Part shown: one piece after another, positions 12,206-22,678 of the stretch
How the letters are laid out: each line of letters begins with the position of its first letter
Numbering within the stretch: position 1 is the first letter of the stretch
NCBI GenBank assembly: GCA_021399435.1
Contig: JAJTUP010000022.1
Location: 310,001-374,000, forward strand
Length of the DNA: 64,000 nucleotides
Source: Diaporthe sp. PMI_573
Lineage: Eukaryota; Ascomycota; Sordariomycetes; Diaporthales; Diaporthaceae
Direction of reading: 5' to 3'
Position numbers and translations under genes: made by a program
The notes under the pieces: generated by a model
Databases searched by the model: none
What the model was told of the DNA's origin: nothing
The model's input: the letters and a program-made list of their open reading frames with translations, nothing else

Positions 12206-14308
12206 CTACCCCGCCCAGAGAATCCCGAATAGATTTGCCGGACTAGGTTGCGAGTCCTCCACGGTGGCTTTCGCAGGCTCTGGGGCTGGGTTGCAAAGTG
12301 TGGCGACTGAGTCCTCGGACCACGACTGGGCGGGTTCGAAGGACTTTTCCGTCTCCGAGGGCTCATGCGGGGCCACCAGGACGGAGTTGGGATCGACGCA
12401 GTCATAGAACAGCATGAACACCCCGCCTTGTGACAGGACGTCCTGCTCGTTGACCTTGTAGACGGTCTCGTCGCTGAGGCGCCACCACTGGGAGCCCGGA
12501 TTCTCGTTATATGGCTCTTCCGTATCCGCCGGGGTTTTCGCTTCGCCTGGGCTATCGTCGTTGGCACCGTCCACTTCGTCGGGGGTGTCGTCTCCCACCA
12601 GATTTGGAGGTGGGTCCAGTTCCTCCTCATCGGCCTTGTCGGCATCGTTTATACCTGTATTACCTCTCTTATAGCACACGTAGTGGCCATTCTCGTGCCT
12701 CCCGTAATGGGTCACCACAGCTCTAAGCTCGTAGATGGGACCCGAAATTTTGGACGGGTGCGCATCGCCCGCCACCATGGACGCTCTGGCATCGAGCACC
12801 CACTTCTCCTCGTCACAGACAGTCTCTGGGGGATCCCCGCCCTGTGATTTGCTCGTCACTGGGGCCGACTTGCCCTCAGCACTGCCGATGCACCACGGGC
12901 CCAGGTCCAAGGTCTTGGGGAACTCAACAGCCGCAAGGTTCTTGTATGATCGGAAGGTGCTCGGGTCAAAGACTGAGCGGTTCATGTGCATCACCAGACT
13001 CGGCGGCGGTCTCCCTATCACGACCTGTTTAGTCTTTGTCGAGCTAACCTTCTGCGAGTCCGGGATCTTGAGCTGCTTCAGGATCTTGTCATCGAACTCC
13101 TCGTCCTCCAGGACGTCTTCGACAGCCTGTAGCCTGGATGCGACGGCGGGCACGGTCTTGGACAGGCGCTGCAGCGCCTTTCGGTACTCGAGCAGAGTGC
13201 ATTTTACACACTCGACGCCTTGGATGGGTTCAAGCCGCACGAGGTTGTCCAGCAGCTCAAATAGGTCGTAATGCGAGATGCCAATCTCGAAATTCAGGGT
13301 TAGGCAGTTGAAGGGGATCATGGAGAGCCCCTCGGAGTGCCCACATGACATGCACGCGACGCGCTGGGCCGAGAGGCCTTCGAGCGGGTTGCGAAGTGTC
13401 ACCAGCTCGGAGCCGGCCTTGGATAGCATCGGCAGGCTCTGGTACCCACTGTCGTCGCTGTGCTGGCTGGCAGCGGTGTCGTCCCTGTTGAGGTCTGTCT
13501 CGAAACCAGCTTGTCGGCACGCAGCCTTGGCAGACTTTTCCACGTCGTTGTCAATCTGATCCATGAGCTTCGAGAAGTACTCCTGGGCGTCTTGCTGCTG
13601 TATCGTGCTCATGCTCTTGAGGACGCTCGGGGTATATAGTGTCCTGCCATTGTTGGATGTGTCGTTCAGTTCGGCGATGAAGGATTGCAACGTCCCGGCG
13701 GTGGTCGTCTTGTCTTTGCCTGGCGATTGGGCGGAGCCACTGAAGCCGCTGAGGTAGCGTGGGAGGTGTTTCAGAGATGCCAGGCCTTGCAAGATGCTGT
13801 TCTGGAAGCAAGAGTTGTCCCAGTTTCCCAAGCCGGCAGGCTGGTCCGACTTGCCCCTGGGCCCCGAGAATGTATTTGACAGCGTGCGTCGACCGGCCTC
13901 AGAGACGGAAGCCACTATGCCGCCGGGTTGGTCGGTTCGCAATATCTTGCAGAGGACATCGCTCTTGGCGGCGTGGGTTGCGGGCTGTGGTTGAAGCATG
14001 GGCATCGGGAACAAGGGGGGATTAACCCATCGGTCGACAGCGTAGAGTAGGCCGGCCGGGCAGACGAAGACGATGCCGTCCCAGATGAGGTCGCCCACGG
14101 AGGGTAGCTGTCGGCCGCGGGAGGCTGCTTGGTTGTGGGCGAACTGGTAGACGACCGTCACCAGGAGCACGAGGACGGGGACGAGGACACTGGGCTGGGA
14201 TATCCTGTCCCAGAGATTCTCTTCGGAGTAGTAAGAACCGTAGGGGAGAGGGTTCTGGTTGTGCAAGGAGTCGTAGCGCCTCAGGTTCCGTGAGGTCGAC
14301 GAGGTCAT
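12206..14308 (-). CDS. Membrane-anchored ubiquitin-specific protease (USP family)
   Basis: A single-exon frame of 700 residues. It removes ubiquitin from proteins by cysteine-protease chemistry. The Cys box GLGNWDNSCFQNS puts the nucleophile at Cys167. The His box GRHENGHYVCYKR gives His542, and WWRLSDETV supplies the third catalytic residue near Asp613. A hydrophobic segment at about residues 40-55 (VLVPVLVLLVTVVYQF) lies before the catalytic domain, and a second weak one at about 75-90. The layout, an N-terminal membrane anchor followed by a USP domain, resembles yeast Ubp1 and animal USP30, so an ER or mitochondrial outer-membrane location is plausible. Two CxxC pairs (CMSCGH and CVKC) look like the zinc-binding fingers common in USPs. 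The C-terminal tail is low-complexity. All catalytic motifs are intact. Confidence 0.92.
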   Translation of the reverse strand: MTSSTSRNLRRYDSLHNQNPLPYGSYYSEENLWDRISQPSVLVPVLVLLVTVVYQFAHNQAASRGRQLPSVGDLIWDGIVFVCPAGLLYAVDRWVNPPLFPMPMLQPQPATHAAKSDVLCKILRTDQPGGIVASVSEAGRRTLSNTFSGPRGKSDQPAGLGNWDNSCFQNSILQGLASLKHLPRYLSGFSGSAQSPGKDKTTTAGTLQSFIAELNDTSNNGRTLYTPSVLKSMSTIQQQDAQEYFSKLMDQIDNDVEKSAKAACRQAGFETDLNRDDTAASQHSDDSGYQSLPMLSKAGSELVTLRNPLEGLSAQRVACMSCGHSEGLSMIPFNCLTLNFEIGISHYDLFELLDNLVRLEPIQGVECVKCTLLEYRKALQRLSKTVPAVASRLQAVEDVLEDEEFDDKILKQLKIPDSQKVSSTKTKQVVIGRPPPSLVMHMNRSVFDPSTFRSYKNLAAVEFPKTLDLGPWCIGSAEGKSAPVTSKSQGGDPPETVCDEEKWVLDARASMVAGDAHPSKISGPIYELRAVVTHYGRHENGHYVCYKRGNTGINDADKADEEELDPPPNLVGDDTPDEVDGANDDSPGEAKTPADTEEPYNENPGSQWWRLSDETVYKVNEQDVLSQGGVFMLFYDCVDPNSVLVAPHEPSETEKSFEPAQSWSEDSVATLCNPAPEPAKATVEDSQPSPANLFGILWAG

Positions 14309-15176
14309 CCTGAGACGACGCGCGGGAGACGAAGGTCAAAGGGTACAGGCCGGCCGCATCTGCTGCGAGCAGGGACGGATCGATCGAAACGAAGGTCGTC
14401 AGAAGTTGGAGCAGGCTTGGAATACATGAGCAGCCATGTCCGGAGAGCGCTTCGAAAGTTGGGGGAGCGCTGGGCGTGCAGTAGTAGAGCAATCATGCAG
14501 TCGTGGTTGTGTTGGCGTGGCAGACAAGTCTCCTTGCCTCGATGCGCGCGGAACTTTTGGGTGGAGGTCAAGCTAGTGTAATGGACCGAGACCCCACACC
14601 CAAGCAGGGAAGCGGCTCCCAGGAATGTGGGGGGGGAGGGTCGTGCGAGATCGCCCGACCTTAGATTGTGAGGGAAGACCCCAGCACAAGCCGAGACCTC
14701 ACTCGCCTTCTCGTGCTGCTAACTTACGTGCGCACGATTTAAATGCTACCCAGGTAACGATAATCACGGTCCCTAATTTCGTTCTGGAAGAACCATATAT
14801 TTGGGATGATAGTCGGCATTTATAGCTGCTCTCGGTGGGTGTATGCACGTATTGTGACGGGGATGAGGGCATCTGCTCTCATCGCAACAGTGAGTGAATG
14901 CGTGGCTTGCAACTTTTTGGCGCGTGTGCTGCCATCTGTATGTATATGCTGTCATTGCAACTTTTGTACATTCTCCGTGACACGCCACGGGAAGAAGCAG
15001 CCTCCGTTCGCCACCATAATACCCCCAGGCAAATCGCCCCGTATATAACAGCTTATGTATGGAAATCGGGTATCTCTCGTTTCTCAATCGTGTACGCCCA
15101 AACTCAATAACCGCCTTTCACACAAAGAATTTCCATGCCTCAATCTCGCAAACAACAAAAAGAAGAACCGTCTTTT
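14309..15176. other. Intergenic, protease upstream region and kinase 3' flank
   Basis: This holds the promoter and 5' leader of the protease (-) and the 3' end of the histidine kinase (-). Short open frames here are unconvincing. Confidence 0.6.
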
Positions 15177-18100
15177 TTAGCTGCTTTTCGCGTAGCCTCC
15201 AAGCGTTTGTTGTAGTGATTTCAAATTCACAGGCTTGGTAAGGAATAGATCCATACCCGACGCAATCGCCTCGCGCTGTATGGTGGCCGATCCCAGCCCG
15301 GTGAGCGCAATGATGGTCGCAGGCTTCATGTTGGCGGCTCGCTCAAGTTGTCGTATCTTCCGGGTACTCTCCAACCCGTCCATCAGTGGCATCGAGATGT
15401 CTGCATCGGGATGTGTGATTAACAAGTGCACCGCCTTATATGCTGGCCATGAAAACTTACCCATCAGTACGAATGGATAGAGCCCAGCATTGGCCGTATA
15501 CATTTGCAGAGCCTCCAGTCCGTTGGCAGCTGTATCGTATCCATGGCCCAGCTTTTTCATAAAGGAGGCCAAAATCTTGACGTTGATGTCGTTATCATCC
15601 ACGAGCAAGTATTTGTACGGAGCAGCTTGTTGCAGAGGCGCTGTCCCTTCATTTGTCGCATTCTGCCCCTGCCTTAAAGGCAACTGTGCCGTTTGTATTT
15701 TCCCCCCCGACTGTGATGAGGTGGTTTCTTGGTCATCGTTGCCGGCAGGACCGGCCTGGCTCGACGTTGAAGATGTCTTGGCACCACCCTCTGACGCGCC
15801 CGACAAGGCTACTGGCCATTCGACCGGCTCTCGGGCCTGCGTTTGGTCTTCGCTTACCTTTCCCCCCCTTGCTGGATTGTTATAATCCAATGAGCCTGGT
15901 TCAGGAGTGCTCTCCCGATTTCCTGAAGCGACATCGGAGAAATTCTCCGTCTTCCTGGACAGGCTAAGGGTCAATGACCTAGCCAGTCTCCGTGGTCCAA
16001 CACTGGTAGGAGGCTTAGCAGGCCATGAGGATTTAAGATGTGCTTGTGGGTGGACTTACGGTTGAGAAATGAACTCGTTAAGCCGTGACTTTCTTGGCGA
16101 GTGAGTGAGAGCATACGCAGTCAACGCACTCTGACAGACAATCACTGCAGGTGACGAAGACTGATACGTGTGGTCATCAAGGCCAGTAAAAGCGCGCTCA
16201 CTGTACAGGAAGATGTCGGGAGTCTCCTCGTGCAAAGCAGAAAAGGGAATTACCTGCATCCCGAGCCATTCTCGGCAAAGCATCTCCATAACCGCTGATT
16301 CAGAGACTTGTGACGGAAGATCAGACATCTTATCGACGACACGATTGTAGCACCTATCAAATCCTCTCAGGCATATTCGTAGACCTCGTAGCTGCCTGTA
16401 TTGCTCAGGAAGGTAAGAATTTCGCGTGGTGTCGGTGGCAGATTGCTGTAGAGGCAAGGTAACACGCGCCGTAGTACCTCGGCCGAGCTGGCTGGTGATA
16501 GCTAAAGAACCGCCAAGGCTCCTACTAATGCTGTGGACAAGACTCATCCCGAGCCCGGTACCGGGCGCAAGGCGGTCCTCTTGCGTGAAGGGCTTGAAGA
16601 GGTCGTTGCGGAGAAAGTCTTCGGTGATGCCTTTACCGGAATCGGATATAGTTATCACCGCCTTGGATCTCTTCGCCCCGTCCCGTGTTTGGACGTTAAC
16701 CCGGCGCAAGCTGATCCATACGAATCCGTGCTGGGTAAATTTCAACGAGTTTCCGAAGATGTTCATAACAACACGCCTCAGGGCTCCTGGTTGCGTCCGG
16801 AACTCCCAAGGGATGGTGGGATCCAAGTCCAGGTAGACAACAAGTCCGGGACGCTCGGATTCGGGAAAGTATTGATCGTGTCCGAATGATTCGGCGGCGG
16901 CACTGCTATCCAGGCGACCGAGCGCCTTGCTATCGGCATTAATGAGATTGTCCTTTTCCTTCAATTGAGCAACGGACACTGTGGAAACACCAGTCAGCGA
17001 TGTGTATGAGCGCAAGACACCCACAATCACGCGAAGTCCTGGAAAGGGGGCGAAGGCTGAATGGGCAGTAGTATTGTCACACGGGCGGAGGAAGCTAGTC
17101 TGGGTGAACAAGGACGAAGAGGGAAACCATGCAGGAGGCGGTACGTACATCTCTGGAAGTTGAAGCCAGCAAACACGGCTGCAAGCGCGTTAGTATATAT
17201 GTTAATCGAAATGTGCCGGGGGAATGGACAAGAGGAGTGCGGGCGTTGGCATTGGTGGACTGCTTTACGCCCATTGATCAAGTGACAGTGGGTCGATCTT
17301 TGACATAGTGTTGACATACATTCCACAACCTCTTCCAACAGGAGATCAACCTGGGCCTCCGTGGTCAATGAGATCATCCCCAGGCCTGTCAGATTCTGTC
17401 CACTGCCAGACCCAGAGGGTGACTCTCGTCGCTCTCTTCGAGCGGACTTCGAGGACGTCACGAAAGTGTTTACTTTACTGTGATCGAGCAACTGTGACAG
17501 CGGCGTTAGTAGCGCTCTGAGCCAGTAGCAGGGTTAGATGCCAGACGGGCATAAGCTGATGGGAGGACCAACGTGATCGAGAGTGTCTAGCAGTGTCCGC
17601 CCTGACGTTTCGACTATATGTATCGCGTCTCCTTGGAAAACATCCAGCGCCGTGCCGTGGAGCAAGTCGACAGCAGCGATAACGCCATGGAGCGGCGATC
17701 GCAATTCGTGGCTCAGAGAGCTGAGGAAGTCGCCCTTTACCTTGTCAGAATTCAAGGCGTTCAAGCGGTGAACCTCCCCCATCACGGTTGTCGCATATGC
17801 CCTCAGATAACTAAGCTCGCCCTCGGTTGTAAACAGTCTATCGGGGGACGCAGTCCAGACAAACCCGCCAGCAAACCACCTCTCCTTGATTTGATCCCAC
17901 AATGGGAAAACCGCCACGCTTCTCGCACCGGGGAACAAGGCTGTTATGGCCTGGGCTTGACCCTCAACAGAGGTAAACGGCCGGTTCGCCTTCCTTTTTC
18001 TCCTCGCGTCGGTGGGAGTATTGGATTCTTGGGGCGGCATAGAGGGATGTTTGCCATCGTCTATCTCCGAATCTCCCGACAACAGCAGTCCGTCTGAGTC

Positions 18101-19591
18101 AAAATTGAAAATCTTCCCAGCTGGATGCCGGCGTAGCAGTGATTTTAGTAATCGCTCTGGCACCAGCGTGTGCTTAGAGAACGATGCCGCGCCATCGATA
18201 CTGGAAGCTCCAGTGGTCGAGTACCCATAAACGTCGCAGTAAGAGGTAGCCTCTCTGGCAGATGGTGTCGAGATGCCTTTCGGCAGGTCCTCGTTGCCGG
18301 ATGATGATGCGGTCGACCGCCACCCGTTGGAATCGGTCGAGTCCCTGGACTTGCGATCTTCAACAAGTCCACCAAAAGAACCGACGCTGGCGTCAAGAAA
18401 GAGGGCTCCCTCCACCTGTACAGACTCTCTGAGAATGTTGGCCGCGCGCGAAAATGTTTGTCTAAGCTGCACGAGATGCGGATCAGGCATAGTAACGCTT
18501 ACAGGCCGGTGGGGGAACGCGTTGGCGGCAAGGCTGTGCACTGGCGCTTCGACGGTCGACGGTGGGCCTTCTGCCCCTGGAGCAGCAGCAGGTGGATTGG
18601 TCTCAAGTGTGGCTGACCTCCTGTCAGGAGACCTTGTGCCGAAGAAGTATTGTCTCTCCTGTTCGGGAGTCGGATCCTCAATCGCGTCGCGGTCTCGCTG
18701 CAGACCTTGCTGTCTCTGATTCAAGGCGCCCTCCTCTTGCCCGGGCACATCTTGGTACTGGTCAGTAGAAGAGGAGACGGTGGCCTGACCCTCAACGAAT
18801 GACCCCAGACCTCGCACCATGCGACCACCACGGTGGATGCTCTCGATTGCGGCTCGAGACTCGACATGTTGCCAGACGACATTTGCCATATCGCGCAAGA
18901 ATTGTTTGTCGGCGTCGCTAAAATCGAGCTCACTCCGTGGCGAGTCATCGTACACGTGATATACTCCGATATGGACACCTTTCTTGGAACGGATGGGAAC
19001 TCCGGCATAGAAGCAAGCCTGGGGCCAGACTTGCCCAGAGAAAGCATCATGGAAGCGCTCATCCTGGGTCAGGTCGGGCACAACAAGAACAGGCAGTAAG
19101 GGCGTAAAAGCTTTATCCGATGTGCTCTCATGACGGATAGTTGGCGAGCTCTGGATGACGTGCTCATTTGGGCACTTTATGCGGCGAGGGATAGCGGTTC
19201 CTGACAGTCGAAGATGGTGTGAGTCCGGCTGCACGTCAGTACCGAGGGGCATGGACTGTGTAGCCTCGGCGACCACATGCTGATATTTGCGGTCAAAGAA
19301 CGAAATGAGGCACCTGGAGACGTTGAGCCTCAGAGCGCCGAGCAGGGCACTGTTCGGCTTGTCAGAGGAAGCACAGGTTAGGAGGACAGGGCCGGGGAGC
19401 AAGATGGTGACGGAGAAGTGAGTACTAACAGGGCAGTCAGGCCAGCATCCGGGCACGGAGCTATGTGGCGTGGGTCGATGGGGAGCTGAGGGTTGATGGG
19501 GTGTGTGTTGTGTATGAGCGAGCCCGCATACCTGGGAGAGAGGGTCAGCGCTGCCTATGACGCAGGTCTTGTGCTGTTCAGACGAGGACAT
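15177..19591 (-). CDS. Hybrid histidine kinase with GAF and receiver domains
   Basis: This is a phosphorelay sensor: it autophosphorylates a His and passes the phosphate to its own Asp. Reconstructed exons on the minus strand are 19591-17573, 17491-17320, 17178-17149 (30 nt), 16978-16060, 16002-15461 and 15400-15177; all phases agree. Order of domains: GAF-like region (SRCLISFFDRKYQHVV to the LRDMANVVW segment); long Ser-rich linker; HisKA with phospho-His in SLSHELRSPLHG; DTLDH/LLDHSKVNTF across an intron; HATPase with NSLKFTQ, DSGKGI and GTGLGMSLVHSI; and a receiver with LLVDDNDINVK, VLMDISMPLMDG, TGLG and TKPVN. The receiver Asp codon is split by a 60-nt intron (15401-15460). The first exon is uncertain. 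ATG 19591 begins MSSSEQHKTC and a donor-like GTATGC follows 20 codons later; the frame is also open to 19789 through a Ser/Ala repeat. About 1200-1300 residues in all. The stimulus is unknown. Confidence 0.88.
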
Positions 19592-21556
19592 TACTTCAAA
19601 GTCTCTCTGATGCGAGAGCCTTCGCTGGCTGGGACTGCAGAATGGGCGGCGCCGACTGAGGCCTGGGCGTCCTCGGAGGACTGCATGTCTGGGCGAGGGA
19701 GATGAAGATGAAGAGGACGCAGACGCGGAAGCAGACGCGGAAGCAGACGCGGAAGCAGACGCTACCAAGTATGTCCGCGCAGACGGCACATGAGGGGATT
19801 CGCAGGTCTGCGGGACGGAAGCATTGGCATTGGCTGTTGTGGGCAGCAGGCTGGCAGGCTGGTAAAACCAAGGTCAGGGTGGATTGTATGCATGGGAAAG
19901 TGGCGAGAAACGGCGCGGAAGATGGCAAAATTGGGTCAAGCCCATCAGGGAGGGCAGAAGTGCCATGGCAGGCGGGCTGGGCAAGAGCAGGTCGGCAGCC
20001 GATCTAGTGAGAAAACAGCTAGTGCTCTCTGTGATCTGGACCACGATGAGCAGGACCTTGGACCGCATGGTGGACTAGCATGTATCTACAAGGTAAGAGA
20101 GTGCCCCAAAAGTGGGCAGGCACAATCGTCTTTCCGGTGCTGCTTCCCAAGGCCCAAGGCCGAAGGCCGTGCAGGCTGGCAGGCTGTGAGAGCCGCTTTT
20201 CAGACCACGATCTAGACCGGGCGAGGATCCCCCCCCCAGACTCTCCGACCAGACGCTACCTGGTCACTGAAGCTTGTCGGGGGTGAGGACAAGCACAGGG
20301 CAGTTACACCAACGGTTCCCATGCCGGCACACCTGGTTCTGTGTCATCAATTGTCCGGTGCAGTCTGATACGGTGCTGCGCGTGCAAACAAATGTGCAGC
20401 AGCGACTCCATGTTGTCACATCACAAGCAGTAGACAAGACAATGATTGATTGACATGAGAGCGGGCGGGGACGAGCAAAAGCTACAGATCTGCAGCAGAC
20501 AGCAGGCCGATCCCGACCCCCCGGACCCCGGTGGCTGAGGTGGGTAGTCCCGGGCACTCTTGGGTTAGCAGGCCTGGCAGGTTTAAGGTATGATCACAGG
20601 AGTAATGGATCCCCACCATGTACGTTCAGTTCATCATGTGCATGTCCAAGGCACGGCGTGGTGGTGACGGTGTGGCAGGGCGGCAAGAGGCGAATTCAAG
20701 ACATGGATACCCGGGCCCAAAGCAGCTTGAGGTTGGGACACAATGAGTACCTAGGTACGTAGCATTACACATACGCACCCCGCTGACACCTGGTGCTCAC
20801 CTGGTGGCCGCATGCAGTGGGTACCACGCAGACACAGGAATGTCAGTATTAGACATGGACATTCAGTGCTTGAACATCTGTTACACGGACTAGCACATAG
20901 CTGCATATATGTGCAACCTCTGGTATTTAAAGTCACACCTGTTCAAGTCTGATGTCTGTCTGTTCAACTATCTATCAGTGTCCACCCATTCCGGTCAAAC
21001 AAAGGCTGCATGCATACTATACATTAGTGTCGGGACGAGACATAGATCCGGTGAGGCGAGGTCAAAAAGGAAACAATCCTGGATTTGATGCGACGGAAAC
21101 AGAATTCCACCAACAACAATGAAACAGGTGAAGGAGCAAATACAGGGTACCTAGGTAGTATAGCCCTTCAAGATACTGCAATGCTTTGGTGCAAGTCAGA
21201 TGCGTTATGCCAACATTAGAGTGGAGCGTCTATTCACCAATCAGGGTGGAGCTGCCGAGTCAAAGGAGGGAAGCTTGGAAGGCGGGAGCTGTCACAGCTG
21301 CTGCAGCAACAACAACACGGTTGGTTGGTCCGAATACCAGCCGCCCCTTGCTCTGCCTACCGCGTCCAAGCACTTTCATCCTTTCAACCTTTGGCCCAAT
21401 CCACCACTCCACCACTCCACCACCACTCCTACCACTTCACCACTTCTACAGACCTCTTCAGTCTGGTCGCATCCCGTGACTCTTCAGCTCTATCTGTCCG
21501 CGCCTACCACCCACTGCGGCATCTACCCTCCAACGCTCCCTCTACCAGCACCCAAG
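19592..21556. other. Divergent promoter region (kinase / Tho1-like gene)
   Basis: This separates the kinase (-) from the SAP-domain gene (+). No credible coding sequence is present apart from possible 5' parts of the kinase up to 19789. The last 200 bases before 21557 are rich in CCACCACT-type sequence, probably the leader of the plus-strand gene. Confidence 0.55.
19719..19762. repeat. 12-bp minisatellite near kinase 5' end
   Basis: The unit GCAGACGCGGAA is repeated three times plus a partial fourth copy. On the minus strand it reads as a Ser/Ala-rich run in the frame that continues upstream of the kinase start, so copy-number change would not shift that frame. Confidence 0.85.
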
Positions 21557-22504
21557 ATGACAGACTACACGAGCCTCAAGGTCCCTGACCTCAAGAAACT
21601 GCTTCAAGAGCGCAGCCTTCAACAGTCAGGCAACAAGGCAGACCTCATCGCACGCCTACAGGACCATGACAAGAGTACGACAATCCCTAACAATTTACCC
21701 TGCGCTGGCAACTCAAGCCTGGCACTGCTACTTCTGTCCCTAATGCCAATCCTCGCGTTCTTGCCCGCACAACATGCAAGCTAACAAGAGAGTGTCACTT
21801 TAGGCCAGGCTGAGGACGTGATTGACTGGGACGACGACGACACTAAGGTTGCCGCTGCCGCCACCAAGAAAGAAGAGCCCAAAGCTGCTGCTGCTCCTGC
21901 CGCTGCAGAAGCACAGGCGGACACCCCAGCCGCCCCACCAGCTGCACCTGTCGAGGCCGAGCCTGCCAAATCAGTCTCCGCCCCTGCTGCAGAAGCCCCG
22001 AGTACCGAGACAAAGGAACAAGATGCCGCCGCGAGTGCACCTAAAGAGGCTGGCGCATCTGCCCCGGCCGAGGAGAAGCCCGCCGAACCCTCTGAGAGCT
22101 TTGCTATCGGCCTGGAGGCGAGCAATGCAGATGCGGAGCTCAAGAAGCGCGAGGCGCGCGCCAAGCGCTTCGGCATTTCCACTGATGCCAACTCTGAGGA
22201 AGCCAAGAAACTCGACCGCGCCAAGAAATTCGGCGTCGACAACTCCGCAGTCGTGAAGGGTCTGGATGCGGCCCTGCCCGAGCGGCGTCCCAAGCGCGGC
22301 CGTGAACAGGGCGACCAGGCCGAAGGCGGAGGCAAGAGACAAAACTCAGAGCGGCGCAACGGGGGGCACAACAAGCCTAGAGGCGGTCGCCGTGACCGTG
22401 GTCGTCCCAACAGGAATGAGGGCGGCGGGGGCGGGGGCAAGTTACTTGCCGACCCTGCCGAGAAGGCGAAGGCTGAGGCTAGGGCCAAACGTTTCGGCAA
22501 TTAG
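21557..22504 (+). CDS. SAP-domain mRNP protein, Tho1/SARNP-like
   Basis: Exons 21557-21674 and 21804-22504. The intron has donor GTACGA, a CTAAC-type branch site and acceptor TAG. Residues 4-40 form a SAP domain (LKVPDLKKLLQERSLQQSGNKADLIARLQ), a short helical DNA/RNA-binding fold. An Ala/Pro/Glu-rich linker follows. The C-terminal half carries repeated basic motifs of the form K-x-x-x-A-R-A-K-R-F-G: AELKKREARAKRFG, AKKLDRAKKFG and AEKAKAEARAKRFG, separated by an Arg/Gly-rich patch. In yeast Tho1 and human SARNP this motif contacts the DEAD-box RNA helicase Sub2/UAP56 in mRNA export; the role here is inferred from that family. The frame stops at TAG (22502-22504), but coding-like sequence continues (see next entry). 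Confidence 0.88.
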
Positions 22505-22678
22505 GACATGCCGTCACAAAGCGTTCTTTCCAATGCTTCTGAACAGATCAAGGCCGAGGCTAGAGGCCGACGATTCGGCAGCAGCGCCTACTACCAGCCT
22601 ACGGGAAGCGTTTTGGATGATCCTGTGGAACGAAAGAGAGCTGAGGCTCGCGCCAGACGATTCGTCAATGCCAAGTAA
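22505..22678 (+). other. In-frame coding-like extension behind the TAG stop of the Tho1-like gene
   Basis: Directly after the TAG the same frame runs on for 57 codons to a TAA at 22676-22678. It contains two further copies of the protein's own repeat: EQIKAEARGRRFG at about 22541-22580 and VERKRAEARARRF at about 22626-22667. The match in frame and motif is unlikely by chance. It could be made by stop-codon readthrough or by splicing around the TAG. It could also be the remains of a longer C-terminus recently truncated by a point mutation. I found no strong canonical donor and acceptor pair that removes only the stop and keeps frame. Confidence 0.6.

Noticed and set aside
21781..22500. 239-codon minus-strand frame opposite the Tho1-like gene
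   Set aside because: Complement of Ala/Lys/Arg repeats. The plus strand has the SAP domain and intron evidence.
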